Below, piece after piece: positions 16,669 through 25,633 of a stretch of DNA of 29,872 bases. Both the position numbers and the translations under genes were made by a program. The notes below the pieces were generated by a model. That model saw nothing but the letters and a program-made list of their open reading frames with translations. It was not told the DNA's origin and did not search any database. The DNA comes from an uncultured Planctomycetia bacterium (GTDB lineage Bacteria > Planctomycetota > UBA1135 > GCA-002686595): NCBI GenBank assembly GCA_937952135.1, contig CALFYL010000362.1, forward strand, positions 1 to 29,872, in the 5' to 3' direction. Position 1 is the stretch's first letter. Each line of letters begins with the position of its first letter.

Positions 16669-18471
16669 ATGCTGCACCGCACCTCGATCCGCACCCTCGC
16701 CGCCGGCTTCGTCCTCGCCTCCGCCGCTTCCGCCGGCACGCTCTACGTCGACGTGAACCGCACGACCGGCGCCAACAACGGCTCGTCGTGGGGCGATGCA
16801 TTCCAAGGCGTCGACGGCTTGCAGAGCGCGCTCGCCGCCGCGGTGAGCGGCGATCAGATCTGGGTTGCCGCGGGGGTCTACAAGCCCACGCTCACGACGA
16901 CGCGCACGATCTACTTCCAGCTCGCGAACGGCGTCGAGGTCTACGGCGGCTTCGACGGCACCGAGAGCGTGCTCACCCAGCGCGACTTCGCGCTCAACGT
17001 CACGACGCTGTCGGGCGACTTGCTCGGCAACGACGGGAGCAGCGCCTTCGGAGACAACTCGTTCCACGTGCTGCAGGGCGCGGGCACGAACGCGACCGCC
17101 GTGATCGACGGCTTCGTCGTCACCGGCGGAAACGCGAACAGCGCGACGAACAACCAGGACAAGGGCGGCGGAATCCTGTGCCTCTCGGGCGCGAGCCCGA
17201 CGGTGCGCAACTGCACCTTCACGCTCAACCGCTGCACCTTCGGCGGCGGGGCGGGCTACATCAACTCCTCGAGCCCCTCGTTCACCGACTGCGTGTTCGA
17301 CGGCAACGTCGGCGGCAGCTTCGGCGGCGCCTTCGACATGGCGAGCGGCGTGGCCGCGACCTTCAACCGCTGCGTGTTCCGCAACAACACCGCGGCGCGC
17401 GCGGGCGCGATCGAGATCTTCGGCTCGAGCCCGGTGAAGGTCTGGAACTGCCTGTTCCACAACAACACGTCGACGGGAACGGGCGGCGGCGGTGCGATCT
17501 TCGTCTCGAGCTCCACGCCGCAGATCCGCAACTGCACGGTGGTGTTCAACTCCGCGACCGCGAACGCGACCGGCGGCATCCTCGGCGCCGGCGGCACGGT
17601 CATCAACTGCGTCGTGTTCAGCAACACCGGTTCGGGCGGCTCGAGCGGAGCGACCGCGCAGCTCAGCCCGAGCAACATGAACGTGACCTACTCGCTCACG
17701 TCGACGGGCTTCACCGGCATCGGCAACGTGACCGCGACGCCGCTGTTCGACAATTGCGGTCCGCAGCCCTACCGCTTGGCCACGAACTCGCCCGGCATCG
17801 ACGCGGGCAGCAACGCCGGCGTTCCCGCGGGATCGACGCACGACCTCGCGGGCGCTCCGCGCTTCGGAGACTCCGTGCTCGTGGTCGACAGCGGCTCGGG
17901 CACGGGTGCGATCGTCGACATGGGCGCCTTCGAATCGAGCGACTGCAACGGCAACAGCGTCGCCGACTGGTGCGATCTTCAGGCCGGAACTTCGCTCGAC
18001 GTCAACGCGAACGGCCTGCCGGACGACTGCGAATGCCAGGGCGGGACGCCGCCGGTCGTGTACTGCACGGCGAAGATCAACTCGCAGTTCTGCCTGCCCT
18101 CGATCTCGGCGACCGGCTTCGCGAGCCTCTCGATCCCCGCGCCCTTCTCGATCGAAGCGGTGAACATCGTCAACCAGAAGCAGGGCCTGCTCTTCTACGG
18201 CTACGGCGCGGGCGCCACACCCTTCCTCGGCGGCTTCCTGTGCACCACGACGCCGCTGCGCCGCACGCCCGCGCAGAACTCGGGCGGCTCGGTCGCCGGC
18301 TCGGATTGCTCGGGCAGCTTCGCCTTCGACTTCAACGCCTGGATCGCGACCGGCGCCGACCCGCTGCTCGTCGTCGGCCAGCAGGTCAACGCGCAGTTCT
18401 GGTCGCGCGACCCGCAGGATCCGTTCACGACGAACCTGACCGACGCGGTGCAGTTCTCGATCTGCCAGTAG
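16669..18471 (+). CDS. Secreted parallel beta-helix protein with dockerin-like and planctomycete C-terminal domains
   Basis: The 600-residue product has a signal peptide (1 to about 22, ending SAASA|G). It then shows LYVDVNRTTGANNGSSWGDA (25-44), the usual opening of right-handed beta-helix surface proteins. Between about 65 and 370, coils repeat an Asn-Cys-x-Phe/Val pattern (VRNCTF, FTDCVF, FNRCVF, VWNCLF, IRNCTV, VINCVV), building a Cys/Asn ladder. Residues 425-456 (DCNGNSVADWCDLQAG..., VNANGLPDDCEC) resemble a calcium-binding dockerin-like pair. Residues 465-600 (YCTAKINSQFCLPSISATG...) form the C-terminal domain common on planctomycete secreted proteins. Likely located at the cell surface or outside the cell. 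No catalytic residues can be assigned. A GGTAGCCT -10-like element at 16572-16579 lies about 90 nt upstream. Confidence 0.85.
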   Translation: MLHRTSIRTLAAGFVLASAASAGTLYVDVNRTTGANNGSSWGDAFQGVDGLQSALAAAVSGDQIWVAAGVYKPTLTTTRTIYFQLANGVEVYGGFDGTESVLTQRDFALNVTTLSGDLLGNDGSSAFGDNSFHVLQGAGTNATAVIDGFVVTGGNANSATNNQDKGGGILCLSGASPTVRNCTFTLNRCTFGGGAGYINSSSPSFTDCVFDGNVGGSFGGAFDMASGVAATFNRCVFRNNTAARAGAIEIFGSSPVKVWNCLFHNNTSTGTGGGGAIFVSSSTPQIRNCTVVFNSATANATGGILGAGGTVINCVVFSNTGSGGSSGATAQLSPSNMNVTYSLTSTGFTGIGNVTATPLFDNCGPQPYRLATNSPGIDAGSNAGVPAGSTHDLAGAPRFGDSVLVVDSGSGTGAIVDMGAFESSDCNGNSVADWCDLQAGTSLDVNANGLPDDCECQGGTPPVVYCTAKINSQFCLPSISATGFASLSIPAPFSIEAVNIVNQKQGLLFYGYGAGATPFLGGFLCTTTPLRRTPAQNSGGSVAGSDCSGSFAFDFNAWIATGADPLLVVGQQVNAQFWSRDPQDPFTTNLTDAVQFSICQ

Positions 18472-18511
18472 CGCGCGTTTCGAGTTTGGGCGGCGCCGGC
18501 TGAGGCTCGGT

Positions 18512-20143
18512 TCAGGGTCGATGCGCGAGCACGACCCGCTCGCCCTGCGCCGCGAACCATCCCAGCGGATCGTCGGCGCCGAGCAACGGACGCACGTCGC
18601 CGGCTTTCACGCGTTTCGCGCGGAAGCCGCACTCCTCGAGCCTCCAGCCGCGGCGTTCGAACTCGGCGATCGCAGGCCCCATGGCGAGCACGACCGAAGC
18701 GCGCTCGAAATCCGCCTCGTCCGGCGCCGCGGGCCAGGCGCGCGGATCGAGTCGCCCCTCCGCGAGGACCCGCACGACGCTCGGCGTCGACAGATCGAAG
18801 CCCCAGGTCGCGTCGATCCGCTCCGCCGCCGCGGCGCGCGCCCAATAGTCCGACCGGAACGCGTGGCGCACGCCGGGCGCCGCGAGCAAGAGCAACGCAC
18901 CCGACGCGAGCGCGAAGTGCTCCGCTCGCCGGTCCGCGGCCCCGCGCCACGCGAGGCCGCCCGCCAAGGCCGCGACGAACGCCGCGCTCGCGCTCGCCGC
19001 GAGGTCGACGCGCACGAGTGCAGCGGCGAGCAGCGCGCTCACGAGCGCGATCGACACCGTCAACGCGCGCAGTCCGCCGCGAACCGCGCGCAGGTGTTGC
19101 GTCTCGAGCACAAGCACCGCGACGGCGCAGGCGAGCGTCGGGTACGCGGGTGAGAGGTAGCGGCCGCGGTGCAGATTCGCCGAGGCGAACACGATCCACA
19201 GCGCGGCGGCGAACAAGCCCGCCAGGGCGAGGCCGCGGCGTTGCGTGCGAAGGGTCTCGCGCAGGGCGGGGCGCGCCACGAACAGCGCGAGGAGCGGCGC
19301 GAGCAGCCACGGCAGGAAGTGCCGCGCGGTGGAGCCGACGTAGGCGCCCGCGAGTTCCAACGCTTCGAGCGGCGAGTTCGCGATGCGCGTGGAGACCTGG
19401 TCCTTGACGAAGCTCGCGCCAGCGTTCGGGTCCTCGATCAGCCACAGCGGCGAGAGCGAAGCCGCCGCAACGCCGAAGCCCAGCACGAGCGACGGCGCGT
19501 GGAGCAGCCCGCGCCACGCCGAGCGCCGCTTCGCCGCGATCGCGACGAGGGCGAAGATCAACAACACGAGCGCGAGACTGCCCTTGGAGGCCGCAGCGAG
19601 GCCGATGCCGCCCCACAGCCACGGCGCGCAGCTTCGCGCGGGGCGCTCGGCGACGAGCAGCTCCGCGAGACCGATCCACGCGATCGCGACCGCCAGAGCG
19701 AGCAGGATGTCCGGCGTGCAGCGAACGGCAAGCGTCACGAGCGAGGTGTTCGACGCGGCGATCAGGGTCGCGAGCCACGGCGCGCGCGGATGGCTCGGAA
19801 ACAGCGCGCGTGCGAGGCGCGCGGTCACGGGGACGAGCAGCGCACCGGCGATCAGGAACGGCAGCCGCGCCGCGAACAGGTTCGCGCCGAAGAGCTTCAT
19901 CGACGCCCCCATCAGCCAGTACACGAGCAGCGGCTTGTTGAGCCGCGCCGTGCCGTCGGCGTACTCCGGCCGCAGCCAGTCGCCGCTCGCGAGCATGCGC
20001 AGGACCGCATCGGTGTAGAAGCGCTCGTCGCCGTGGTACGTGCCTTCGGAGCCGAGCCACACGAGTCCGAGCGCGAGGTACGCGAGCGCGAGCAGCCACG
20101 GCGCGCGCGAAGCCTTCGGAGCCGCAGGAAGTACGGAGTTCAA
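18512..20143 (-). CDS. GT39/ArnT-like membrane glycosyltransferase
   Basis: A 543-residue polytopic protein of the PMT/ArnT family, which transfers sugars from polyprenyl phosphates to lipid or protein acceptors outside the membrane. The first membrane segment (about 15-33) is followed by the diagnostic acidic loop YHGDERFYTDAVLRML with its Asp-Glu pair. LNKPLLVYWL then follows, as in ArnT-like enzymes that place Lys-Pro-Pro or Lys-Pro-Leu before helix 2. About ten more hydrophobic segments follow, with HRGRYLSPAYP late in the protein. A soluble tail of ~130 residues is shorter than in ArnT. No ATG fits the N-terminus, so the TTG at 20141-20143 is the best start. No Shine-Dalgarno sequence is seen. 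Donor and acceptor are unknown. Confidence 0.8.
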   Translation of the reverse strand: MNSVLPAAPKASRAPWLLALAYLALGLVWLGSEGTYHGDERFYTDAVLRMLASGDWLRPEYADGTARLNKPLLVYWLMGASMKLFGANLFAARLPFLIAGALLVPVTARLARALFPSHPRAPWLATLIAASNTSLVTLAVRCTPDILLALAVAIAWIGLAELLVAERPARSCAPWLWGGIGLAAASKGSLALVLLIFALVAIAAKRRSAWRGLLHAPSLVLGFGVAAASLSPLWLIEDPNAGASFVKDQVSTRIANSPLEALELAGAYVGSTARHFLPWLLAPLLALFVARPALRETLRTQRRGLALAGLFAAALWIVFASANLHRGRYLSPAYPTLACAVAVLVLETQHLRAVRGGLRALTVSIALVSALLAAALVRVDLAASASAAFVAALAGGLAWRGAADRRAEHFALASGALLLLAAPGVRHAFRSDYWARAAAAERIDATWGFDLSTPSVVRVLAEGRLDPRAWPAAPDEADFERASVVLAMGPAIAEFERRGWRLEECGFRAKRVKAGDVRPLLGADDPLGWFAAQGERVVLAHRP

Positions 20144-20330
20144 GTCGGGGGCGGGATGCGAAACGCGAGGGAGCTGGGGCGAATCCTGGAGCGAAATCCG
20201 ACGCGCTGCGCGTCGCTCGGAGGCGCGACGCCTTCGGCGCCGCGTTCGGACTCTCGAAGTCGGCGGAAGGGTACGGTCGCGCAGGACGGCTGGCGAGCCG
20301 CGAGGTCCGCGAACGCGCGCTCCGCGACGC

Positions 20331-20336
20331 TACCCT
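20331..20336 (+). promoter_or_regulatory. Candidate -10 element before the ACT-sbcD-sbcC operon
   Basis: GCTACCCT (TACCCT at 20331-20336) is followed after 7 nt by the ATG at 20344, with no Shine-Dalgarno sequence. This again fits a leaderless start. The 200-nt gap from 20144 separates this operon from the divergent GT39 gene and shows nothing else clear. Confidence 0.35.
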
Positions 20337-20343
20337 TGACCCG

Positions 20344-20739
20344 ATGAGCTCCGGCCTGCAGTTCGAAATCCACCCCGCGCGCCTCGCCATCGCACGGCTC
20401 GCCGCCGACGCACCGCTCCCCGCCTGGGCGCGCGGCGACTTCGTGACGCTCTCCCGCACACGCGCCGAGCTCTCGGTGATCTGCGACCAACGCCACGTGC
20501 CCCCCGAGGTCGTCCAAGAGCGCGACCGCATCGCCTTCGGCATCGTCGGCGTCGTTCCCATGACCACCGTCGGCCTGCTCGCCTCGCTCTGCGGCGCCCT
20601 CGCCGCCGCCGAGGTCCCGGTGTTCGTCGTCTCGACCTACGACACGGACTGGTTGCTCGTGCACGCCGAGCGCTTCCGCGCCGCGCGCGCGGCCCTCGAA
20701 GCCGCCGGGCACACCTTCGTCGGCTCTGGCCCGGCTTGA
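20344..20739 (+). CDS. ACT-domain protein
   Basis: A 131-residue soluble protein with two ACT-like halves, as in the small ACT proteins related to CASTOR-type amino-acid sensors. The first half runs from FEIHPARLAIARL to ELSVICDQRHVPP. The second contains FGIVGVVPMTTVGLLASLCG (about 65-84) and the typical IPVFVVSTYDTDWLLV-like strand pair, here VPVFVVSTYDTDWLLVHAER (92-111). Such proteins bind small ligands, often amino acids. The ligand and role here are not known. It lies 22 nt before the SbcD-like gene on the same strand, which suggests an operon with no obvious functional link. Confidence 0.8.
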   Translation: MSSGLQFEIHPARLAIARLAADAPLPAWARGDFVTLSRTRAELSVICDQRHVPPEVVQERDRIAFGIVGVVPMTTVGLLASLCGALAAAEVPVFVVSTYDTDWLLVHAERFRAARAALEAAGHTFVGSGPA

Positions 20740-20761
20740 CCCGCGCCTCGCGGCCGCGACG

Positions 20762-21904
20762 ATGACGCCCATGGTCCGCTTCCTGCACACGAGCGACTGG
20801 CAGCTCGGAATGACGCGCCACTACTTCAGCGACGGCGCGCAGGAGCGGTTCTCGCAAGCGCGCTTCGAGGCGCTGGTGCGCCTGGGCGAGCTCGCGACGG
20901 AGCACGCCGCCGAGTTCGTCGTCGTCGCCGGCGACGTGTTCGAGTCGAACCAGGTCGACCGCAAGACCGTCTCCAACGCGCTCAACGCCCTCGCGCAGAT
21001 TCCCGTGCCCGTGCTCCTCCTGCCGGGCAACCACGACCCGCTCGACGCGGGCTCGGTGTTCCGACAAGCGACCTTCACGCGGCGCCGGCCGTCGCACGTC
21101 CACGTGCTCGAGACGAGCGAACCGCTCGCGCTGAAGCCCGGCGTCGAGATCGTCGGCGCGCCGTGGACCTCGAAACGCCCGCTCGCGGACCTCGTGCAGC
21201 ACGCGACGCGCGAACTCGCGCCCGCGAAGGGAGTCGTGCGCATCGTCGTGGCGCACGGCGAAATCGACGCGCTCTCGCCGAACAAGGACAACCCGGCGCT
21301 GATCGAGCTCGCGGCCGCCGAGTCGGCGCTGCGCGAGGGCCGCTACCACTACCTCGCGCTCGGCGACCGGCACTCGCGCACGGCCGTCGGCGCCAGCGGC
21401 CGCATCCATTACAGCGGCGCGCCCGAGCCCACCGATTTCGACGAGGTCGAGCCGGGCTTCGCGTTGCTCGTCGAGCTCGAGGAGCAACGCGTGACGACGC
21501 AGGCGCTTCGAACGGGCCGCTGGTCCTTCGCGCGGCGCAGCGTGCGGCTCGACGGCGACGCGGACCTCGACGCGCTGGCGCGCGAGCTCGCCTCCGACCC
21601 CGCGTGCTCGCGCAGCGTGCTCAAGCTCGACCTCGTCGGCGCACTCACGCTCGCGCAGAAGGCGCGGCTCGACGAACTGCTCGAGGCCGCGCGCGACGTC
21701 TTCGCGGCGCTGATCGACGAGACCAGCCAGCGCGAGCTCGTCGTCGTGCCGCAGGACTCCGACTTCTCGCAGCTCGAGCTCTCCGGTTTCGCCGCCAGCG
21801 CCGTGCGCAGGCTGCGCGAGCGCGCGGCGGGGAGCGACGAGCGCGCGGGGACGGCGCGCGACGCGCTGGCGCTGCTCCTGCGGCTCGCGGAGCGCGGCGC
21901 GTGA
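20762..21904 (+). CDS. SbcD/Mre11-like DNA exonuclease (metallophosphoesterase)
   Basis: A 380-residue member of the Mre11/SbcD/YhaO nuclease group, which processes DNA ends with an SMC-like ATPase. Phosphoesterase motifs from the first ATG are HTSDWQLG (9-16, Asp12), GDVFES (57-62, Asp58), GNHDPLD (89-95, Asn90 and His91) and AHGEID (164-169, His165). The last motif reads GDRH (201-204), so Asp202 stands where many relatives have the first His of Gly-His-x-His. His204 is kept. A second ATG at 20771 is also possible. The stop TGA overlaps the GTG start of the SbcC-like gene by 4 nt, so the two are translationally coupled and likely form one complex. Confidence 0.88.
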   Translation: MTPMVRFLHTSDWQLGMTRHYFSDGAQERFSQARFEALVRLGELATEHAAEFVVVAGDVFESNQVDRKTVSNALNALAQIPVPVLLLPGNHDPLDAGSVFRQATFTRRRPSHVHVLETSEPLALKPGVEIVGAPWTSKRPLADLVQHATRELAPAKGVVRIVVAHGEIDALSPNKDNPALIELAAAESALREGRYHYLALGDRHSRTAVGASGRIHYSGAPEPTDFDEVEPGFALLVELEEQRVTTQALRTGRWSFARRSVRLDGDADLDALARELASDPACSRSVLKLDLVGALTLAQKARLDELLEAARDVFAALIDETSQRELVVVPQDSDFSQLELSGFAASAVRRLRERAAGSDERAGTARDALALLLRLAERGA

Positions 21905-24573
21905 AGCTCGTCCGACTTCGGCTGCGGGACTACCGCGGCATCTCCGAGCTCGAGCTGACGCCGGCCCCGCTCGGCGTCACCGTCGTCGTCGGGCCGAACG
22001 AGGTCGGCAAGTCGAGCTTGCCCCAGGCGCTCGACCTCGTGTTCCGCTTCAAGCACGACTCGAAGCACAGCGAGGTGCTCGCGACGAAGCCCGTGCACGC
22101 CGACAAGGGCGCCTGCATCGAAGTCGAGCTCGAAACCGGCCCGTACCGCTTCGTCTACGAGAAGCAGTACCACCGCAGTCCGCACGCGAAGCTGACGGTC
22201 ACGAAGCCCGCGCCGGAGAATTGGACCGGCCGCGAGGCGCACGAGCGCGCCGAATCGATCCTGAAGGACACGCTCGACATCGCGTTGTTCAAGGCGCTCA
22301 GCGTCGCGCAGGGCGAGGCGTCGAAGCCCCTCGAGCTCGGTGAACAATCCTGGATGTCGCGCGCCTTCGACCGTGCTGCGGGCGCGAGCGTCGCCGGCAA
22401 GGCGGAGAAGTCGCTGTTCGAGCACGCGCAGGCCGAGTGCGAGCCGTACTACACGTCGACGGGCAAGGAGCGCGAGCCGCTGACGGCGAAGGCGAACGCG
22501 ATCGCGGCGCTCGAAGCCGAGCAGCGCCGGCTGGAGGCGGACTTGCAGGCGCTCGAGAACGATCTCGCCGAGACCGCGCGGCTCGAGGAGGCGTTGAAGC
22601 ACGGCGAGTCGGCGCTGGCGACCCAGAGCGAGGCGCTGCGGAAGCTCGAGGGCGAGCTGCTCGAGCTCGATCGCGCCCGTTCGACGCTGGGCGAACGCCA
22701 GGCGGCGGAGCGCGCGGCGGCGACGGATCTCGAGCGCGTCGATGGCGCGGCGACGGCGCGCGCGGAGCTCGCGGAGCAAGTGCGCCAGGCGCGGGAGCGG
22801 CTCGAGAACGTGGAGGCGCGACGGAGCGAGCTCGCGCCGGAGCTCGAAGCGGCGGCCGAAAAGCGCGCGGCGGCGACGGCCAAACGCGATGCGCTGGAAG
22901 CGCGCGCTCAGGCGGCGCGCGCACGGGCGAAGGCGGCGGCGGACGACGACAGCCTGGTGCGCGACGAGAACGACCTCCGCCTGCTGCGCGAGCGGCGCAA
23001 GTCGCTGGAGGCGCTCGACGAGCAACTCGCGGCTTGGCGCGCGAAGCTCGGCGGCGCACCGCTCGACGGTAAGCGCGTCGAAGCGCTTCGCGCCCGCGCG
23101 ACGGAGGTGCTCGTGGCCGAGACGAACGCGGCGGCGGCGGCGGCGCGAGTGGTTCTGCGCGCGAAGCAGCGGCTGGAGCTCACCCTGGACGGCGAGCCGC
23201 GCACGCTGGAGAGCGGCGCGTCGCTCGAAGCACTCGCCGACAAGCCTCGCAAGTTGGAAGTGCGCGAGCTCTTCGAGCTCGAACTGCGCCCGGGCGCCGA
23301 TGCAACGACGCTCGAACAAGCGCTCGCGAAGCGCCGCGCTGCACTGCGCGGCGCGCTCGACGAACTCGGAGTGCGCGACGTCGCCGAAGCCGAACGTAAA
23401 CTCGCCGAACAGGACGAGGCGCGCGCCCGGATCGCGGCGTCGGAAGCGCGCCGCAAGGACTTGCTCGTCGACCTCACGCCGCAGTCGATGCTCGAGAAGC
23501 TCGCGCGGCTCGAAGCCGCGGTGGCGGAACTCCGCGGGCGCCGCAGCTCGGATGGCGAGCTGCCGGAGTCGACGCTCGCCGCGCGGCAGCGGCGCAGCGA
23601 GGCCGAGGCCCTGCGCGAGGACGCGCAGCGGCAGGTCGATGCGGTCCAAGCGGAGTTGAGCGACGCCGAGAAGCGCGCGAGCAAGCTCGACAGCGAACAC
23701 CGCGCGCTCGCCGCTCGTATCGAAGCCGAACGCGGGGCCTTCGAGCGGACCGCGGCCGTGCTGAGCGCTTCGCGTGCGAACGAGAGCGACGAAGCGTTGA
23801 GCGCGCGGCGCGCCGCCGCCCGTGCGGCCCTCGAGAGCGCTCGTTCGCGCGCCGCCGACGCCGCGGAAGAGCTGCGCCGCCGCGATCCGGAGGCGCTCGA
23901 AGCGCGCTGCGCGAACAAGCGCGCCTCCGTGGAATCGCTGCGCCAGCGTCTCGCGGAACAGAGCCAGCGAAACCAGCACCTCAAGGGCGGGCTCGACGCA
24001 CGGGGCCAGGAGGGGTTGGCCGAGAGGCTGGACGGAGTGCTTCGCGCGCTCGCGCTGGCGCGCGACGAACTCGCCCGCACGCGCCGGCGCGCCGAGGCCG
24101 CGAAGCTGCTCTTCGAAACGCTGCGCGAGGAGCGCGAGAGCGAGCGACGGAACTACGTCGCGCCGCTGAAGGAACGCATCGAGGGCCTGGCGCGGATCGT
24201 GTACGGCCCGAGCCTCGAGATCACGCTCGGCGAAGACCTCCGCATCGTTTCACGCACGATCGAAGGCGTCACGGTTCCCTTCGACTCGCTCTCCACCGGC
24301 GCGAAGGAGCAACTCGGAGTGATCGCGCGCCTCGCCTGCGCGCAGATCGTCGCCGAGGACGGCGGAGTGCCGCTGATTCTCGACGACGTGCTCGGGCACA
24401 CCGACCCCGAACGCCTCGACCGCATGTGCGCCGTGCTCGCGCTCGCCGGAAAGCACTGCCAGGTGGTGCTCCTCACCAGTTCGCCCGAACGCTACGAGAA
24501 GATCGGGGGCGCGAAGTTCGTGGACGTGTCCCCGCCTGGATCGGTCTCCACGGCCGTGGCGAGGACGAGCTAA
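21901..24573 (+). CDS. SbcC/Rad50-like SMC-type ATPase
   Basis: An 890-residue ATPase partner of the SbcD-like nuclease. The head has RLRDYRGISELEL, Walker A GPNEVGKSS (31-39), the ABC signature LSTGAKEQ (797-804) and Walker B VPLILDD (823-829, Asp828/Asp829). Between them lies a long coiled coil rich in Ala, Glu, Arg and Leu, in two arms around a small globular piece at about 410-470 (LELTLDGEPRTLESGASLEA...). I see no Cys-x-x-Cys zinc hook at the coil apex, unlike Rad50. At 890 residues it is shorter than E. coli SbcC (about 1050) and closer to YhaN-like proteins. The GTG start at 21901 overlaps the upstream stop. The frame upstream of it is a shadow of the sbcD-like gene. Confidence 0.88.
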   Translation: MKLVRLRLRDYRGISELELTPAPLGVTVVVGPNEVGKSSLPQALDLVFRFKHDSKHSEVLATKPVHADKGACIEVELETGPYRFVYEKQYHRSPHAKLTVTKPAPENWTGREAHERAESILKDTLDIALFKALSVAQGEASKPLELGEQSWMSRAFDRAAGASVAGKAEKSLFEHAQAECEPYYTSTGKEREPLTAKANAIAALEAEQRRLEADLQALENDLAETARLEEALKHGESALATQSEALRKLEGELLELDRARSTLGERQAAERAAATDLERVDGAATARAELAEQVRQARERLENVEARRSELAPELEAAAEKRAAATAKRDALEARAQAARARAKAAADDDSLVRDENDLRLLRERRKSLEALDEQLAAWRAKLGGAPLDGKRVEALRARATEVLVAETNAAAAAARVVLRAKQRLELTLDGEPRTLESGASLEALADKPRKLEVRELFELELRPGADATTLEQALAKRRAALRGALDELGVRDVAEAERKLAEQDEARARIAASEARRKDLLVDLTPQSMLEKLARLEAAVAELRGRRSSDGELPESTLAARQRRSEAEALREDAQRQVDAVQAELSDAEKRASKLDSEHRALAARIEAERGAFERTAAVLSASRANESDEALSARRAAARAALESARSRAADAAEELRRRDPEALEARCANKRASVESLRQRLAEQSQRNQHLKGGLDARGQEGLAERLDGVLRALALARDELARTRRRAEAAKLLFETLREERESERRNYVAPLKERIEGLARIVYGPSLEITLGEDLRIVSRTIEGVTVPFDSLSTGAKEQLGVIARLACAQIVAEDGGVPLILDDVLGHTDPERLDRMCAVLALAGKHCQVVLLTSSPERYEKIGGAKFVDVSPPGSVSTAVARTS

Positions 24574-24594
24574 CCGCGCCGCTCGCCACGAAGC

Positions 24595-24628
24595 GCCGCG
24601 TCCGAGCCCTTGCGGGCCCGGACGCGGC
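24595..24628. terminator. Strong hairpin between convergent genes
   Basis: A 15-bp stem with one A:C mismatch and a 4-nt TTGC loop (arms gccgcgtccgagccc and gggcccggacgcggc). It starts 22 nt after the SbcC-like stop and lies 60 nt from the stop of the opposing gene at 24688. It is the longest near-perfect inverted repeat I found in the window. No T-run is present on either side. Its position between two converging stops fits a bidirectional terminator. Confidence 0.6.
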
Positions 24629-24687
24629 AAGTCGCGGTTCGAAGTGTGCGTCCGTGCGGCCCTCGAGGTAGGCGCACGGCCAGTTGC

Positions 24688-25602
24688 TCACCAGCGTGTC
24701 GCCAGACCCCACTCGACGTAGCCCGCGTCCGCCCACGCCACACGTTCCTCGCGCGTCGGATGCAGGATGGAATCGATGTCGCCGTCGCAATCCTCGTCGA
24801 CCAGCGCCACTTCCGGGCTGGCGTGCGCATTCTCGTCGGTCGTCGCCAGGGTGGGCGCGAAGATGTAGAGGCATCCGAGCTGGCTGTGCCGCGCCGCGAA
24901 TGTCGAGCGAAGATCGTCGTGCAGCAGATCCGCAAGCACCTGCGCGGAGGCGCCCGGCCGCGCGGCGTAGAGCAGAGTCAACGCGCTCGGGGACACCGAA
25001 TAGTCGAGCTCGTACAGGTCTCGCGAGTCGTGGAACTGCACCAGCAAGGAAGCAGGCTTGCCGCGCACCTTCACCAAGCGCCGGACCCCGCGCCGGCCCG
25101 CGGTGTTCACGGTGAGGAGCGGCTGCTTCGCGCTCACGGTCGGCGTGCTGAGGGAATAGGTTCGCGACCCGCTCGCATCCACACTGGAACTCACCGTGGG
25201 CTCCGTGACGCTCCACAGCTCCACCACGGTGACGCCGTCGCTCCGATGGCCCGCCACGGCCACGTGCGTCGGGTCCACGACGGCGGCGACGGTCGGCGTG
25301 AATCCGTCGGCCTCGACGCGCAGGGAAGCCGTCGCCAGCGGGTGCTCACGGGGTCCCGTTCGGTTCGCCGAATACGCCAGATGGACCGTGCCCAAGCGCG
25401 CGGATGCGTCGACCCTTCCAACGACGTAGTACCGGCCGATGTGCTCCATCAAGTCAAACGTCTGGATCGAATGGAACTCGCTCCCGGCCGGGGGCCAGTT
25501 CGACTGCGGTGCGGGCGAGCGCGCGGCGGAAATCACGACGGTGGACAGCGAAACCGCCACGAGCGCGATCCCCGTCATCAAGTTGTGTCGATTGAACTTC
25601 AT
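24688..25602 (-). CDS. Secreted protein of unknown function
   Basis: I do not recognise this 304-residue protein. The N-terminus (MKFNRHNLMTGIALVAVSLSTVVISA) is a good signal peptide, with Lys2, Arg5, a hydrophobic stretch at about 9-25 and a possible cut near Ala26-Ala27. The rest is rich in beta-strand-like segments (YYVVGRVDASARLGTVHLAY, TPTVAAVVDPTHVAVAGH), perhaps a propeller-like or beta-sandwich fold. Near the end, DEDCDGDIDSIL looks like a calcium-binding loop of the type seen in surface proteins. A GAGGAAG Shine-Dalgarno sequence precedes the ATG at 25602. The gene lies 31 nt after the HExxH protein gene, and the two probably share a transcript. The region is visibly less GC-rich than its surroundings. 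Confidence 0.6.
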   Translation of the reverse strand: MKFNRHNLMTGIALVAVSLSTVVISAARSPAPQSNWPPAGSEFHSIQTFDLMEHIGRYYVVGRVDASARLGTVHLAYSANRTGPREHPLATASLRVEADGFTPTVAAVVDPTHVAVAGHRSDGVTVVELWSVTEPTVSSSVDASGSRTYSLSTPTVSAKQPLLTVNTAGRRGVRRLVKVRGKPASLLVQFHDSRDLYELDYSVSPSALTLLYAARPGASAQVLADLLHDDLRSTFAARHSQLGCLYIFAPTLATTDENAHASPEVALVDEDCDGDIDSILHPTREERVAWADAGYVEWGLATRW

Positions 25603-25633
25603 GGGTTCTTCCTCGTTGTTCGTCGGGGCGCGA

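Noticed and set aside
13776..16739. 987-residue minus-strand open frame
   Set aside because: Highly charged, Arg/Glu/Ala-rich, no domain; antisense of the membrane protein gene, whose hydrophobic segments and start are convincing.
16560..18503. 647-residue plus-strand frame overlapping the beta-helix gene
   Set aside because: Arg/His-rich shadow; the alternative frame has a signal peptide and clear beta-helix, dockerin-like and C-terminal domains.
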